This document shows positions 18,183 to 26,202 of a stretch of DNA of 64,000 nt, piece after piece (the stretch's first letter is position 1; each line of letters opens with the position of its first letter). Where the stretch lies: contig NZ_SMLM01000001.1 in NCBI RefSeq assembly GCF_004682015.1, forward strand, positions 930,001 through 994,000. Direction: 5' to 3'. This stretch comes from Ramlibacter henchirensis (GTDB taxonomy: Bacteria > Pseudomonadota > Gammaproteobacteria > Burkholderiales > Burkholderiaceae_C). The notes under the pieces are model-generated. The model did not search any database. It was not told the DNA's origin and was given only the letters and a program-made list of their open reading frames with translations. The position numbers and the translations under genes are program-made.

Positions 18183-19607
18183 ATGAACACGACCACAGAC
18201 TCCACTCCCCGCATTCCTTCCATCCCCGGCCTGCTCGGCCAGGTGCTGCGCCCCGGCGACGACGGCTACGACCAGGCCCGTGCGGTCTGGAACGGCGCCA
18301 TCGACCGCCGGCCCGGCTTCATCGTGCGCTGCCGAAGCTCAGCCGAAGTCGCCTCGGCCGTGCGCTTCGCGGGCGCCAACGGGCTATTGCTTGCCATCAA
18401 GGGCGGCGGCCACAGCATCCCCGGCTGGTCCGTCTGCGAAGGCGGCCTGATGATCGACCTGTCGCTGATGAAGTCCATCTACGTCGACGTGGCCCGGCGC
18501 ATCGCCATGGCCGAGCCGGGCCTGCTCCTGCGCGAGTACGACGCCGCAACCCAGGCACACGGCCTGGCCTCGCCCGGCGGCGAGATCTCGCACACCGGCC
18601 TGGCCGGCCTGACGCTGGGCGGCGGCATCGGTTGGCTGTCACGCAAGCACGGCCTGGCCTGCGACAACCTCATCGAGGCCGAGGTCGTGCTGGCCGACGG
18701 CAGCATCACCGTCGCCAACGAGCGCCAGAACGCCGACCTGTTCTGGGCACTGCGCGGCGGCGGTGGCAACTTCGGCGTGGTCACCAGGTTCACCTTCCGC
18801 GTGCACGAGGTGGCTCCGATGTACGCCGGCTTCGCGATGTACCCGGCCGCGCAGGCGCCCGCCGTGCTCGCGCACTACGAGCGGCTCACGCGCGGGGCGC
18901 CCGACGAACTCTCGCTCGTCGCCGCCCTCGTCAATGCGCCTCCCGCGCCATTCGTGCCGCCGGAACTGCAACTGCAGCCGGTGGCGGCCCTGGCCGGCAT
19001 CTGGGTCGGTCCGGCCGACGAGGGCGAGCGCGCCTTGCAGGCGGTGCGCCGCTTCGGCAATCCGGCCGTCGACACGTTCGGGGAGCAGCCGTACACCGCC
19101 ATCCAGCAGTGGTTCGACGGCGGCGTGCCGCACGGCCTGCACTACTACTGCCGGTCCGAGTGGCTCAAGCCGCTGGAGGGCGGTGACCTGCAGGCACTGG
19201 CCGACGCAGCCGCGCGGCGCACGTCGCCGATGTCGCAGGTGCTGGTGCGCCACATGGGTGGCGCGGTCAGTCGTGTCGATCCCGAAGCCACGGCCTTCCG
19301 CTTCCGCGACGTGCGGCATATCTTGACCGTGGCCGCCGCGTGGCAGCCCGGCGACGAGCACGCCGGGGAGCACCGGCAGTGGTGCCGCGAAACCTGGTCT
19401 GCGCTGAAGCCGGCCTCGGCCGGCGGCGGCTACGTGAACCACCTGACCGAGGAAGGAGCGAGCCGCACGCGCGAGGCCTACGGCAAGGCGACGTGGGATC
19501 GGCTGGTGGCGGCCAAACGCAAGTACGACCCGGCAAACTTGTTCAGGATGAACCAGAACATCGATCCGGGGATGGAGGAAAGTGGTGCAGGCCAGGCGAA
19601 TCCCTGA
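18183..19607 (+). CDS. FAD-linked oxidase with berberine-bridge (BBE) C-terminus
   Basis: This 474-residue protein has a PCMH-type FAD-binding domain: GFIVRCRSSAEVASAVRFAG, then KGGGHSIPG, where the His is the usual covalent 8-alpha-histidyl FAD site. GLTLGGGIGWLSRKHGLACD follows. The second covalent Cys of bicovalent members is not seen. The C-terminal BBE segment is present (YVNHLTEEGASRTREAYG, then KYDPANLFRMNQNI). Members oxidise sugars, alcohols or alkaloid-like substrates with O2. Ordinary start context was used (ATG 18183, PSIPGLLGQVLRPGD following). It is divergent from the LuxR-type regulator. Confidence 0.9.
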   Translation: MNTTTDSTPRIPSIPGLLGQVLRPGDDGYDQARAVWNGAIDRRPGFIVRCRSSAEVASAVRFAGANGLLLAIKGGGHSIPGWSVCEGGLMIDLSLMKSIYVDVARRIAMAEPGLLLREYDAATQAHGLASPGGEISHTGLAGLTLGGGIGWLSRKHGLACDNLIEAEVVLADGSITVANERQNADLFWALRGGGGNFGVVTRFTFRVHEVAPMYAGFAMYPAAQAPAVLAHYERLTRGAPDELSLVAALVNAPPAPFVPPELQLQPVAALAGIWVGPADEGERALQAVRRFGNPAVDTFGEQPYTAIQQWFDGGVPHGLHYYCRSEWLKPLEGGDLQALADAAARRTSPMSQVLVRHMGGAVSRVDPEATAFRFRDVRHILTVAAAWQPGDEHAGEHRQWCRETWSALKPASAGGGYVNHLTEEGASRTREAYGKATWDRLVAAKRKYDPANLFRMNQNIDPGMEESGAGQANP

Positions 19608-19674
19608 GTCTCGCGCCGGTCGGAGCGACGTCGCGCGCTTGAGTCAGGCGCCCGCGGTTCGGTCCCGACTCGTC

Positions 19675-20319
19675 TCAGCGAGCTTCATCGAGAGCGGCGC
19701 GCAGCAATACCTGGGCTGCCCAATCGAGTGTTGCCAAAGCTTCGGAGTTGGACGCCTGGCAGACGTCCTTCTGGACGACGATGGCCTCTATGCCAAGCGT
19801 GAGGGCCAGCGCGGCTCTCAGGCGGCGCCACTTCGCCGGCGTGAGCTGGGCCTTCACGGGTCGAAGAGCCTCGTCCAGCCAGCGAATGCGACGGCCTTCG
19901 CGGACCGTCGCGGTCACCTCGCCGCGGCGATGGTTCTCCAGCGTCGTATCCAGGTACGCGCGAAGGGCCGTGCGCAGGGTGACCTGCTCTGCGAGCACGA
20001 CCTTGTTGAACGTACTGAGGAGCCCCTTGAGTCGTTCGCCCGGATCCTCCACGTCGAGTGTCTGCAGCCAGCGCTCGACTGGCTCGGCCGCGGGGTTCAC
20101 CTGCGCGACCTCGATCAGCAGCGATTCCGGGGTCGGGAAATAGCGGTAGACGGTCGCGCGAGAGACCTTGGCGCGGTCGGCCACCTCGGCCAGCGTCGGC
20201 TCCTGTCCGGTCTTGACCAGTTCGCTGGCGGCCTCGACGAGCGCTTGGCGGGTGCGCTGCTTCTGGTTGGCGCGCGGATCGGGCCGTCGCTGGCCTTCCT
20301 GATACGGTTGTCTCGTCAT
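19675..20319 (-). CDS. TetR family transcriptional regulator
   Basis: This protein is about 214 residues long from ATG 20319; in-frame ATGs at 20340 and 20364 are less likely. The N-terminal HTH reads TRQALVEAASELVKTGQEPT followed by LAEVADRAKVSRATVYRYFP, a textbook TetR motif. The C-terminal half is helical, with LTLGIEAIVVQKDVCQ. It is divergent from the SnoaL-like gene and starts almost on top of that gene's promoter, so it probably represses the SnoaL/cytochrome c pair and itself. The effector is unknown. Confidence 0.88.
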   Translation of the reverse strand: MTRQPYQEGQRRPDPRANQKQRTRQALVEAASELVKTGQEPTLAEVADRAKVSRATVYRYFPTPESLLIEVAQVNPAAEPVERWLQTLDVEDPGERLKGLLSTFNKVVLAEQVTLRTALRAYLDTTLENHRRGEVTATVREGRRIRWLDEALRPVKAQLTPAKWRRLRAALALTLGIEAIVVQKDVCQASNSEALATLDWAAQVLLRAALDEAR

Positions 20320-20323
20320 GAGG

Positions 20324-20351
20324 TTGCATTCTACATTCATTCCGTTATGAT
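20324..20351 (+). promoter_or_regulatory. Promoter of the SnoaL-like/cytochrome c operon
   Basis: TTGCAT (20324-20329) and TATGAT (20346-20351) are separated by 16 nt in the AT-rich divergent region. They lie about 50 nt upstream of ATG 20400. The TetR start lies 5 nt away on the other strand, which is consistent with repression by occlusion. This is a by-eye motif match. Confidence 0.5.
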
Positions 20352-20399
20352 ACATCTGTCTCACGAAGGGACGTCCGTATTTTGTGGAAGGAACAAGCC

Positions 20400-20828
20400 A
20401 TGTCTTTGCAGCAACAAGCCGTCGATGACCTCATCGACACTCACTTCCGGTTCGAGGCCACCGACGACGTGGAAGGTGTCGTGTCCAGCCTGGCGCCGGG
20501 TGCCGAGCACCACGTCGTGCCTTCACCCTACGGCGTCACGAACGACCCGGAGAAGATCCGGGAGCTTTACTCGACCATGTTCCGGGACCTCAAGGGAGAA
20601 GGGGTCACTCCCGTGCGCAGGTTGTACGGGGATGGATTCGTCGTGGACGAGTCCATCTGGAACGGGTGGATGGAAGATGGCCGGCTGTTCGGATGCCCGG
20701 GAAAGAAGGGGCGCGTCAGCTTCCGGCTGCTGCACGTGTTCGAGTTCGATGGAAGGAAGATCGCGCGCGAAAACGTGTGGTGCGACCTGGCTGCCATCCA
20801 GGAACAACTCGGAGCGAGGGTGTCGTGA
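20400..20828 (+). CDS. SnoaL-like/NTF2-fold protein
   Basis: This 142-residue protein begins with the helix QQQAVDDLIDTHFRFEATDD, followed by VEGVVSSLAPGAEHHVVPSP, a tryptophan-rich strand region (DESIWNGWMEDGRLFG) and RVSFRLLHVFEFDGRKIARE. This is the alpha+beta cone order of NTF2/SnoaL proteins, which include polyketide cyclases, isomerases and small hydrolases or have binding roles. AAGGA lies upstream of ATG 20400. The stop overlaps the next GTG (GTGA). No catalytic dyad can be assigned with confidence. Confidence 0.75.
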   Translation: MSLQQQAVDDLIDTHFRFEATDDVEGVVSSLAPGAEHHVVPSPYGVTNDPEKIRELYSTMFRDLKGEGVTPVRRLYGDGFVVDESIWNGWMEDGRLFGCPGKKGRVSFRLLHVFEFDGRKIARENVWCDLAAIQEQLGARVS

Positions 20829-21304
20829 AGCCAGCTCTCAACGTCAGGAGACGAAACGTGGTTGCATCGCTCGCGCTGCTTGCGGCAAGCGCGATCGCGT
20901 GCGCGGCCGACCGCAAAGACGAGATCGCGCGGGGACGCTACCTGGTTCAGACCGCCGGTTGCAACGACTGCCACACGCCGGGCTACGGTCCGGCGGAAGG
21001 GCGGGTGGACGAGAAGCTGTGGCTCACCGGCGACTCGCTCGGATGGGCCGGTCCATGGGGCACCACGTACGCTACGAACTTGCGGCTGATGCTGCAGGGA
21101 ATGACACGAGAGCAGTGGGTCGCGCACGCTCGCGCGATGAAGCCGCGCCCGCCCATGCCCTGGTTCAACGTTCGGGCCATGACTGACGCCGACCTCGAGG
21201 CGATCTACGCCTACACCCGCTCGCTCGGACCGGCGGGAAACCCTGCGCCCCCCTTTGTCCCTCCCGGAAAGACTGCAAAAGGGCCGGTCGTGCGCTTCCC
21301 TTAA
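20825..21304 (+). CDS. Secreted class I c-type cytochrome
   Basis: This protein has 159 residues from GTG 20825, which overlaps the upstream stop. The n-region KPALNVRRRN plus a hydrophobic stretch (VVASLALLAASAIACA) makes a signal peptide. The haem site is CNDCH (Cys46, Cys49, His50), and a likely distal Met lies in RPPMPWFN, with MTDADLEAIYAYTRSLG at the end. It would be periplasmic and carry electrons. GTG 20858 with AGGAG 7 nt upstream is an alternative start but would lose the basic n-region. The partner enzyme is not in the window. Confidence 0.85.
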   Translation: MKPALNVRRRNVVASLALLAASAIACAADRKDEIARGRYLVQTAGCNDCHTPGYGPAEGRVDEKLWLTGDSLGWAGPWGTTYATNLRLMLQGMTREQWVAHARAMKPRPPMPWFNVRAMTDADLEAIYAYTRSLGPAGNPAPPFVPPGKTAKGPVVRFP

Positions 21305-21390
21305 AGGATGAAACGTTAGAGAGACGCGGCCCTGGGGGCCTCACCCGGCCGTCCTCACCGAACGAGCAAGGAGGCGAAAAAAGGAAAGCG

Positions 21391-21651
21391 ATGGACGAAC
21401 TCACGATAGCCCTCTATGCCTGGATCGCCATGTCGATCCTGGGGCTCGGCGCCACGGCCGTCATGTTGCTGGCGGAGCTGCGGTCAGGAGAGTCGGCTAC
21501 ATGGCTAACAGCCGCGAAGCGGCCGGCGTGCTTTGGCAATGCGTTCGCCTCCAGCAAATCCGTGAATGTCCGCAGTTTCAGGCCATGCTTGTGGGCGGCC
21601 TTCTCGCTGGTACCGGTGCGCTCATTGACAGCGACGACTGTTGCCACCTGA
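21391..21651 (+). CDS. Possible small single-pass membrane protein, C-terminus unreliable
   Basis: This 86-residue ORF starts at ATG 21391 with strong upstream purine-rich sequence (AAGGAGG and AAAGGAAAG). The first 30 residues form a convincing transmembrane helix (IALYAWIAMSILGLGATAVM). After about residue 35 the composition changes, and the same DNA reads better on the other strand, so the native gene may have been cut here and fused to unrelated sequence. No family was recognised. Confidence 0.35.
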   Translation: MDELTIALYAWIAMSILGLGATAVMLLAELRSGESATWLTAAKRPACFGNAFASSKSVNVRSFRPCLWAAFSLVPVRSLTATTVAT

Positions 21652-21670
21652 TCTAGGTGAGCGAGTGGCG
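21414..21670 (-). pseudogene. Degenerate coding remnant, possibly phosphoribosyltransferase-like
   Basis: On the minus strand the frame reads HLDQVATVVAVNERTG, then SEKAAHKHGLKLRTFTDLLE, and a TAG stop lies a few codons upstream. The pattern strand-VVAVNERTG-helix-HGLKL-strand resembles the C-terminal strand-helix of a phosphoribosyltransferase fold. The resemblance is weak and no PRPP motif is present. It has no plausible start and is probably a fragment. Confidence 0.25.
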
Positions 21671-21820
21671 GTACGCGGCTAGTGAGCCGCTAGCGCAGTC
21701 GCGGCCCAGCTCTGGTCTGGCGCGGGTGTTGGACGAACTGAACGCGGCCTGCACGGTAGACCGGACCTGACCGTCGCCTGTGCGCTCGCCTGAGAAGTCT
21801 CCGGCTCCGTCTAGGCGAAC

Positions 21821-22204
21821 TCATCCGGACTTGCATCCAGGCTCGAACAAGTGGTCCAGCGTCGAAAGCAGTTGCTCCGGCCGGATCGGCTTGTGGAGCC
21901 GTTCCTCGAAGATCAGCATGTCACCTTCCATCTCGGGAGGAATATGCATCCCGGAAATGCCAATCACCCTGACCTGCGGCATCAACGTCTTGATGCGCTT
22001 GGCGGCCTCGAATCCTCCCAGGTCGGGGAGGTTGATGTCCATCAGGATGACGTCCGGCGCCTGGGTGGCTGCCGCGCGTATGGCTTCGTTGCCCCCGACC
22101 GCGACGCGCACCTGGTGGCTGGCCCGCTTGAGGACCTCGGCCATCATGAACGCAGATCCGAAGTTGTCGTCGACCACCAGGATGTCCAGCTGCAAGAGGG
22201 CCAT
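21821..22204 (-). CDS. Stand-alone receiver-domain response regulator
   Basis: This 127-residue protein consists only of a receiver domain: LDILVVDDNFGSAFMMAEVL with the acidic pair, the phospho-acceptor Asp in VILMDINLPDLGG, Ser in VIGISGM, and Lys in RLHKPIRPEQLL. There is no output domain, as in phosphorelay intermediates of the Spo0F/CheY type. It starts 16 nt after the hybrid-kinase frame ends and is on the same strand, so it is probably co-transcribed and part of the same relay. Confidence 0.85.
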   Translation of the reverse strand: MALLQLDILVVDDNFGSAFMMAEVLKRASHQVRVAVGGNEAIRAAATQAPDVILMDINLPDLGGFEAAKRIKTLMPQVRVIGISGMHIPPEMEGDMLIFEERLHKPIRPEQLLSTLDHLFEPGCKSG

Positions 22205-22219
22205 TGGAGAACTCCCGGG

Positions 22220-23158
22220 TTATCGCGCCAGGGCGCGCAACTTCTTGGCCACGTCGGCCATGCTGAAAGGCTTCGACAGGAAATCGAAGTCCTTCACGTC
22301 ACCGGCCTCGGGCGGCGGATAGCCGGAGGCCAGCAGGATCTTCATCGCCGGGAACCGGTCCTTGACCTGGTTCGCCAGTTCGATGCCGTTCATGCCGGGC
22401 ATCACGATGTCGCTGAAGAGCAGGTCCACGTTGGCCTCCCGCAAGAGGACGTTCAGCGCGGAACGGCCGTCGCCCGCCGTCAGCACATCGAACCCCAGGT
22501 TGCGGAAGATCTCCGCCACCATTTCGAGCACCTCGGGCTGGTCGTCGACGACCAGGACTTTCTCGGAGATGTCCGATTGCACATGCACGGGCTGCTGCTC
22601 CGCGGCCAAGGCGGGGAAGAACATGGAAACGGTCGTACCTTCCCCCAGCTTGGAGGCGATCCGGAGGTCCCCGCCGGACTGCTGTGTCAGGCCATACACT
22701 TGGCTGAGTCCCAGGCCAGTGCCCTTGCCCCGCGGCTTGGTCGTGAAGAAGGGCTCCACGGCGCGCGCGAGAACTTCAGGCGACATGCCGGCGCCGCTAT
22801 CGGCGACGCTCACCTCGATGTAGCGTCCCGCGGGCAGCGCGCCGACTTCGCCGACGCCGAGATCGCGGGCCTGCGCCGAGATGGTGATCCGGCCGCCATC
22901 GGGGGTGGAGTCACGCGCATTGACGACGAGATTGAGCAACGCGGTCTCGAACTGGGTCGCGTCGACCAGGATGGCCGGCAGGCGGGGCGCAACGTGTACT
23001 TCGAAGTGCACGGCGCTGCGATTGGCCCTGCGCAGGACCGTCTCGAAAGCGTTCACCAGCCGACCGACGTCGCGCGGTTCGGGCCTCAGAGGCTGCTGGC
23101 GCGCGAAGCTGAGAAGCTGTTGGGTGAGGGCGGAGGCCCGGCTTGTCGCCTTCTCCAT
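22220..23158 (-). pseudogene. Hybrid histidine kinase, C-terminal part (HATPase and receiver), split by frameshift
   Basis: This frame encodes 312 residues from ATG 23158. It begins inside the second helix of a HisKA domain (MEKATSRASALTQQLLSFAR), lacks the H-box, and continues with an HATPase domain (NLVVNARDST, DSGAGM, FFTTKPRGKGTGLGLSQVYG) and a receiver (VLVVDDQPEVLEM, Asp in DLLFSDIVMPGMNG, Lys in FLSKPFSMADV). Upstream in this frame the sequence reads DADSLRLIDS before the ATG, which continues the HisKA domain whose first helix is in the neighbouring frame. It is therefore the second half of one gene rather than a separate kinase. Confidence 0.8.
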
Positions 23159-23162
23159 GCTG

Positions 23163-24122
23163 TCAATCAGCCGAAGGGAGTCCGCGTCGCTGCCGCAGCA
23201 TGGACAAACCGTTCGTCAGCACGTTCAGCAGGTTGTTGAAGTCATGCGCCACGCCACCGGTCAACTTGCCGATGGCTTCCAGCTTCTGTGACTGGAAGAG
23301 CGCCTCGCGGGTCTTCTCGAGCTGCTCGGCCGCCTGCTTTCTCTCGGTAATGTCCCGCGTGATCTTGGCAAAGCCCACCAGCACGCCTTCTTCGTCGCGG
23401 ATCGCGTCGATCACGACGTGGGCCCAGAAGCGCGTGCCGTCCTTGCGGCACCGCCAGCCTTCCGCTTCGTACCTTCCGGTCTCGCTCGCGATGCGCAGGG
23501 CGTTGGCCGGTACGCCCTTCTCTCGGTCCTCGTCGGTGTAGAAGCGCGAGAAATGCGAGCCGAGCACCTCGGGCTCGTCGTAGCCCTTGATGCGCCGCGC
23601 GCCTGCGTTCCAGTTGGTGATCTCCCCCGACGGGGATAGCAAGTAGATCGCGTAGTCTGTCACCCCCTGCACGAGCATGCGGAACCGCTCCTCGCTCATG
23701 CGCAGCGCCTTCTGCGCCTCGCGCTTGTCGGTGATGTCGCGCGTGATCTTGGTGAACCCGATGAGCTCGCCCTTCTCGTCCCGGATCGGGTCGATGACGA
23801 CGCTCGCCCAGAACCGCGATCCATCCTTTCGCACCCGCCAGCCTTCCGCTTCGAACTTGCCTGTAGTCCTGGCAAGTTCGAGCGCCCGTTCCGGCACGCC
23901 TCGGACCCGGTCCTCCAGCGTGTAGAAGTTCGAGAAATGCTTGCCGATGATCTCGTGCGGCTCGTACCCCTTGAAGCGTTGGGCGCCAAGGTTCCAGCTC
24001 ACGACCTCGCCCGTGGGGGACAGCATGTAGATCGCGTAGTCGGCGACCGAGGAAATGAAGTGCCGCAGTCGTTCGGCTTCGTCTGAAAAGCGGTTACCTG
24101 AATCGGTCAAGTTGACTTGCAC
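23163..24122 (-). pseudogene. Hybrid histidine kinase, N-terminal part (two PAS domains and H-box), split by frameshift
   Basis: This frame encodes 319 residues from GTG 24122. It has two tandem PAS/PAC units that are clearly duplicates: VADYAIYMLSPTGEVVSWN with FKGYEPHEIIGKHFSNFY, and VTDYAIYLLSPSGEITNWN with IKGYDEPEVLGSHFSRFY. Each ends in GFTKITRDIT or GFAKITRDIT. A HisKA H-box follows (KLTGGVAHDFNNLL), and then the frame ends abruptly with RGLPSAD. There is no membrane segment, so the sensor is cytoplasmic. A 1- or 2-nt indel near 23175-23185 would join it to the downstream HATPase frame. It is either a real mutation or a sequencing error. Confidence 0.8.
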
Positions 24123-24265
24123 AAAGCTAGTCTGCAGGAAGCCAGATCAAGCGAATGTAGGACAGCGCGCTGAAGAGCTAGGCCGATGGCCGCAAGCGGC
24201 GCCCGACAGGGCGCGCGCTGGAATCCTGACGCGCATGGCTACCGCACGGCTGAACGCCGCGCAGT

Positions 24266-24772
24266 TCAACCGGCCACCACTTCGTACTTCCCGCGCGCCA
24301 CCTTCTCCAGGTTTCTTCCCTCGATTCGAATCAGCCGCGTGGGTCCGCTGCGGGTCGGTGCGTGTACTGCGCCCTCGTTGTAGAGGTGGGCGTCCCCGGG
24401 GCGCAGCGCATAGCTGTGGGCCCGGCGCACCTTGCCTGCCATGCCGGCGACGGGTGGCTGCACGACGACAAAGTCAGTCATCATCGTTTCGCCTTCGGCC
24501 TGTCCGTAGATCGCCCAGGAGGGGCCGTGGTCGTGCGGCCCGCCTTCCTTGGCGTCGTGGTATTCGTGGCCGAGGATGCAGAAGCCGAGATCGCGGTCCT
24601 CGTAGAGGATCTTGCGTTCCGGCATGCCGCCGGCGAACTGCGTGCGCACGAACTCCGCGTCGCGCAGCGCTCGGCCGAGCAGGGCCGCGACTTGAGCGCG
24701 GCCGGCGGGCGACGCGTCCGCCAGGAGCAGAGTCCGGCATTCGCGCGCCAGCGCATCGAGTGTCATGGTCAT
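24266..24772 (-). CDS. Cupin-fold protein controlled by MerR-type regulator
   Basis: This protein has 168 residues from ATG 24772, with AAGGAG upstream. It has a helical N-terminus, then a cupin: GPHDHGPSWAIYGQAEGETM gives the HxH...E metal set of motif 1, and LRPGDAHLYNEGAVHAP gives motif 2. The arrangement resembles thiol dioxygenases (cysteine or 3-mercaptopropionate dioxygenase-like), which use Fe(II) and O2. This is a family-level guess. It is divergent from a MerR-type regulator across a 65-nt gap with a MerR-type promoter reading into it. Confidence 0.75.
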   Translation of the reverse strand: MTMTLDALARECRTLLLADASPAGRAQVAALLGRALRDAEFVRTQFAGGMPERKILYEDRDLGFCILGHEYHDAKEGGPHDHGPSWAIYGQAEGETMMTDFVVVQPPVAGMAGKVRRAHSYALRPGDAHLYNEGAVHAPTRSGPTRLIRIEGRNLEKVARGKYEVVAG

Positions 24773-24796
24773 GGGTTTCTCCTTACTGGTTCTGGC

Positions 24797-24827
24797 AGGA
24801 TAGAAGTTCAAGTCCACTTGAAGTCAA
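24797..24827 (-). promoter_or_regulatory. MerR-type promoter/operator of the cupin gene (19-bp spacer)
   Basis: On the minus strand, TTGACT (complement of 24822-24827) and TATCCT (complement of 24797-24802) are separated by 19 nt. The spacer contains the inverted repeat ACTTCAAGT-GG-ACTTGAACT (24805-24824, 8 of 9 positions paired). Over-long spacers with a central dyad are the hallmark of MerR/SoxR-activated promoters, where the activator untwists the DNA. The adjacent MerR gene makes the assignment strong. Confidence 0.8.
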
Positions 24828-24837
24828 GGGGTTGCCC

Positions 24838-25272
24838 ATGGATATTGCGGAGGTCGCGAAGCGTTCCGGCGTGCCAGCTTCCACGCTGCGTTTCTATGAG
24901 GAGAAGGGACTGATCGCCTCTGTCGGCCGAGATGGCCTGCGGCGACGTTTCGCGCCGGGCGTGCTCGACCAGTTGGCGCTCGTTGCCCTGGCGCGCTCGG
25001 CCGGCTTCTCACTCGACGAAATCCGTTCGATGTTCTCGCCGGAGGGACGGCCGAGTCTCGATCGGCAGATGCTTGCCGCGAAGGCGGACGAGATCGAGCG
25101 GACCATCAGGCGTCTGCAGGCCGTGAGCAAGAGCCTGCGGCATGCGGCGGTCTGCCCCGCGGCGAGCCATTCGGAGTGCCCGACCTTCCAGCGACTGCTG
25201 CGCGCCGCGGCGGCGCGAACGCGAGAGGCGACCGGCCGTGGCAGGAAGCGGCGGGTCGGACAGCCCGCCTGA
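24838..25272 (+). CDS. MerR family transcriptional regulator
   Basis: This 144-residue protein has the classical MerR N-terminus: MDIAEVAKRSGVPASTLRFY and EEKGLIASVGRDGLRRRF, then VLDQLALVALARSAGFSLDE. A dimerisation helix follows (AKADEIERTIRRLQAVSKSL). The C-terminal part has a Cys-rich stretch (HAAVCPAASHSECPTFQRLL) that could bind a metal or sense thiol redox state. It is divergent from the cupin gene and probably activates it through the 19-bp-spaced promoter. The last 20 residues are basic. Confidence 0.9.
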   Translation: MDIAEVAKRSGVPASTLRFYEEKGLIASVGRDGLRRRFAPGVLDQLALVALARSAGFSLDEIRSMFSPEGRPSLDRQMLAAKADEIERTIRRLQAVSKSLRHAAVCPAASHSECPTFQRLLRAAAARTREATGRGRKRRVGQPA

Positions 25273-25467
25273 CCCGGCTCTCAGCCGCATGGTGCGGTCT
25301 TGAACTTTCGACGTGATGTCCGCTGCCCGGCCAGGAGGGGAAGTCGGGCCGGCGTGGCCCGCTGCTGGAGAGCAAGGCACGGAACGACGAGGGTGAACCG
25401 ACGACGAGGCCGGCTCGAAGCACTCGTACGCGGGGTACATTGCGTGTGTTGCATCACACGAATTCCG

Positions 25468-26136
25468 ATGTCCAACCTTCGCGCGCTCTCCCTGTTCGAG
25501 ATCCGCGTTCTCGGTGTGCTGTCCGAGAAGCAACGCACGGTGCCCGACAGCTATCCGTTGACGCTCAACTCACTTGTCTCGGGATGCAACCAGAAGACGA
25601 GCCGAAACCCGATCATCGAGATCTCCGATGCCGAGGCCCAGGCCACCCTGGACAGCCTCAAGGCCCTGAGCCTCGTGACCGAATCGAGCGGCGGACGCGT
25701 CTACCGTTACGGGCACAACCTTGACGGCGTGCTGAAGATCCCCTCGCAGTCGATCGTCCTGCTCACCGTGTTGATGCTTCGAGGGCCACAAACTCCGGGC
25801 GAGCTTCGGATCGCGTCGGAGCGCATGCACAATTTCGCCGACATCTCTTCCGTCGAAGCCTTCCTGGAGGAGTTGGCCGATCGCGCCGCCGGCGCTCTCG
25901 TGCGCAAGCTTCCGCGGCTTGCCGGCGCACGGGAAAGCCGATGGACACACCTGCTGGGCGGTGAGCCCGCAGGCGGCGAAACTGCGGGCCTCACGGACGC
26001 GGGCACCGAAGACCCCAGCCTGGGCGAGGTCGCGGCCTTGAAGGCCCACGTGGCGCGACTCGAGGCCGAGCTCGCGGGCGTGAAGGCGCTCCTGGGCCGT
26101 GTTTGCTCCGAACTAGGGATCGATGGATTCCCCTAG
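25468..26136 (+). CDS. YceH family protein (DUF480)
   Basis: This 222-residue protein contains two winged-helix-like repeats typical of YceH: LSLFEIRVLGVLSEKQRTVP with YPLTLNSLVSGCNQKTSRNP in the first and QSIVLLTVLMLRGPQTPGEL in the second. A short coiled coil ends it (GEVAALKAHVARLEAELAGV). The family is conserved in proteobacteria and its function is not known; a DNA-binding role is suspected from the fold. ATG 25468 begins the conserved block. It stands alone between the MerR and LysE-type genes. Confidence 0.88.
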   Translation: MSNLRALSLFEIRVLGVLSEKQRTVPDSYPLTLNSLVSGCNQKTSRNPIIEISDAEAQATLDSLKALSLVTESSGGRVYRYGHNLDGVLKIPSQSIVLLTVLMLRGPQTPGELRIASERMHNFADISSVEAFLEELADRAAGALVRKLPRLAGARESRWTHLLGGEPAGGETAGLTDAGTEDPSLGEVAALKAHVARLEAELAGVKALLGRVCSELGIDGFP

Positions 26137-26202
26137 CTTCGCCAGGCGAAGTCCGCTTCGGCGTTAGCTGCCGTAGCTGAAACGGGCGCGGGGCCGTCCG
26201 CG

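Larger units (their letters stand above)
21305..21820. other. Gene-poor stretch with decayed coding remnants
   Basis: Over 515 nt no intact, well-supported gene is visible. The plus strand holds a short membrane-protein-like ORF. The minus strand holds a degenerate frame interrupted by a stop. Around 21675 there is a small inverted repeat (GCGGCT/AGCCGC). Codon bias is weaker than in the flanks, which suggests decay after rearrangement. Confidence 0.5.

Noticed and set aside
26137..26151. CTTCGCC-A-GGCGAAG hairpin as terminator between YceH and LysE genes
   Set aside because: The stem is short (6-7 bp), the loop is tiny and no T-run follows. It is too weak to call a terminator.
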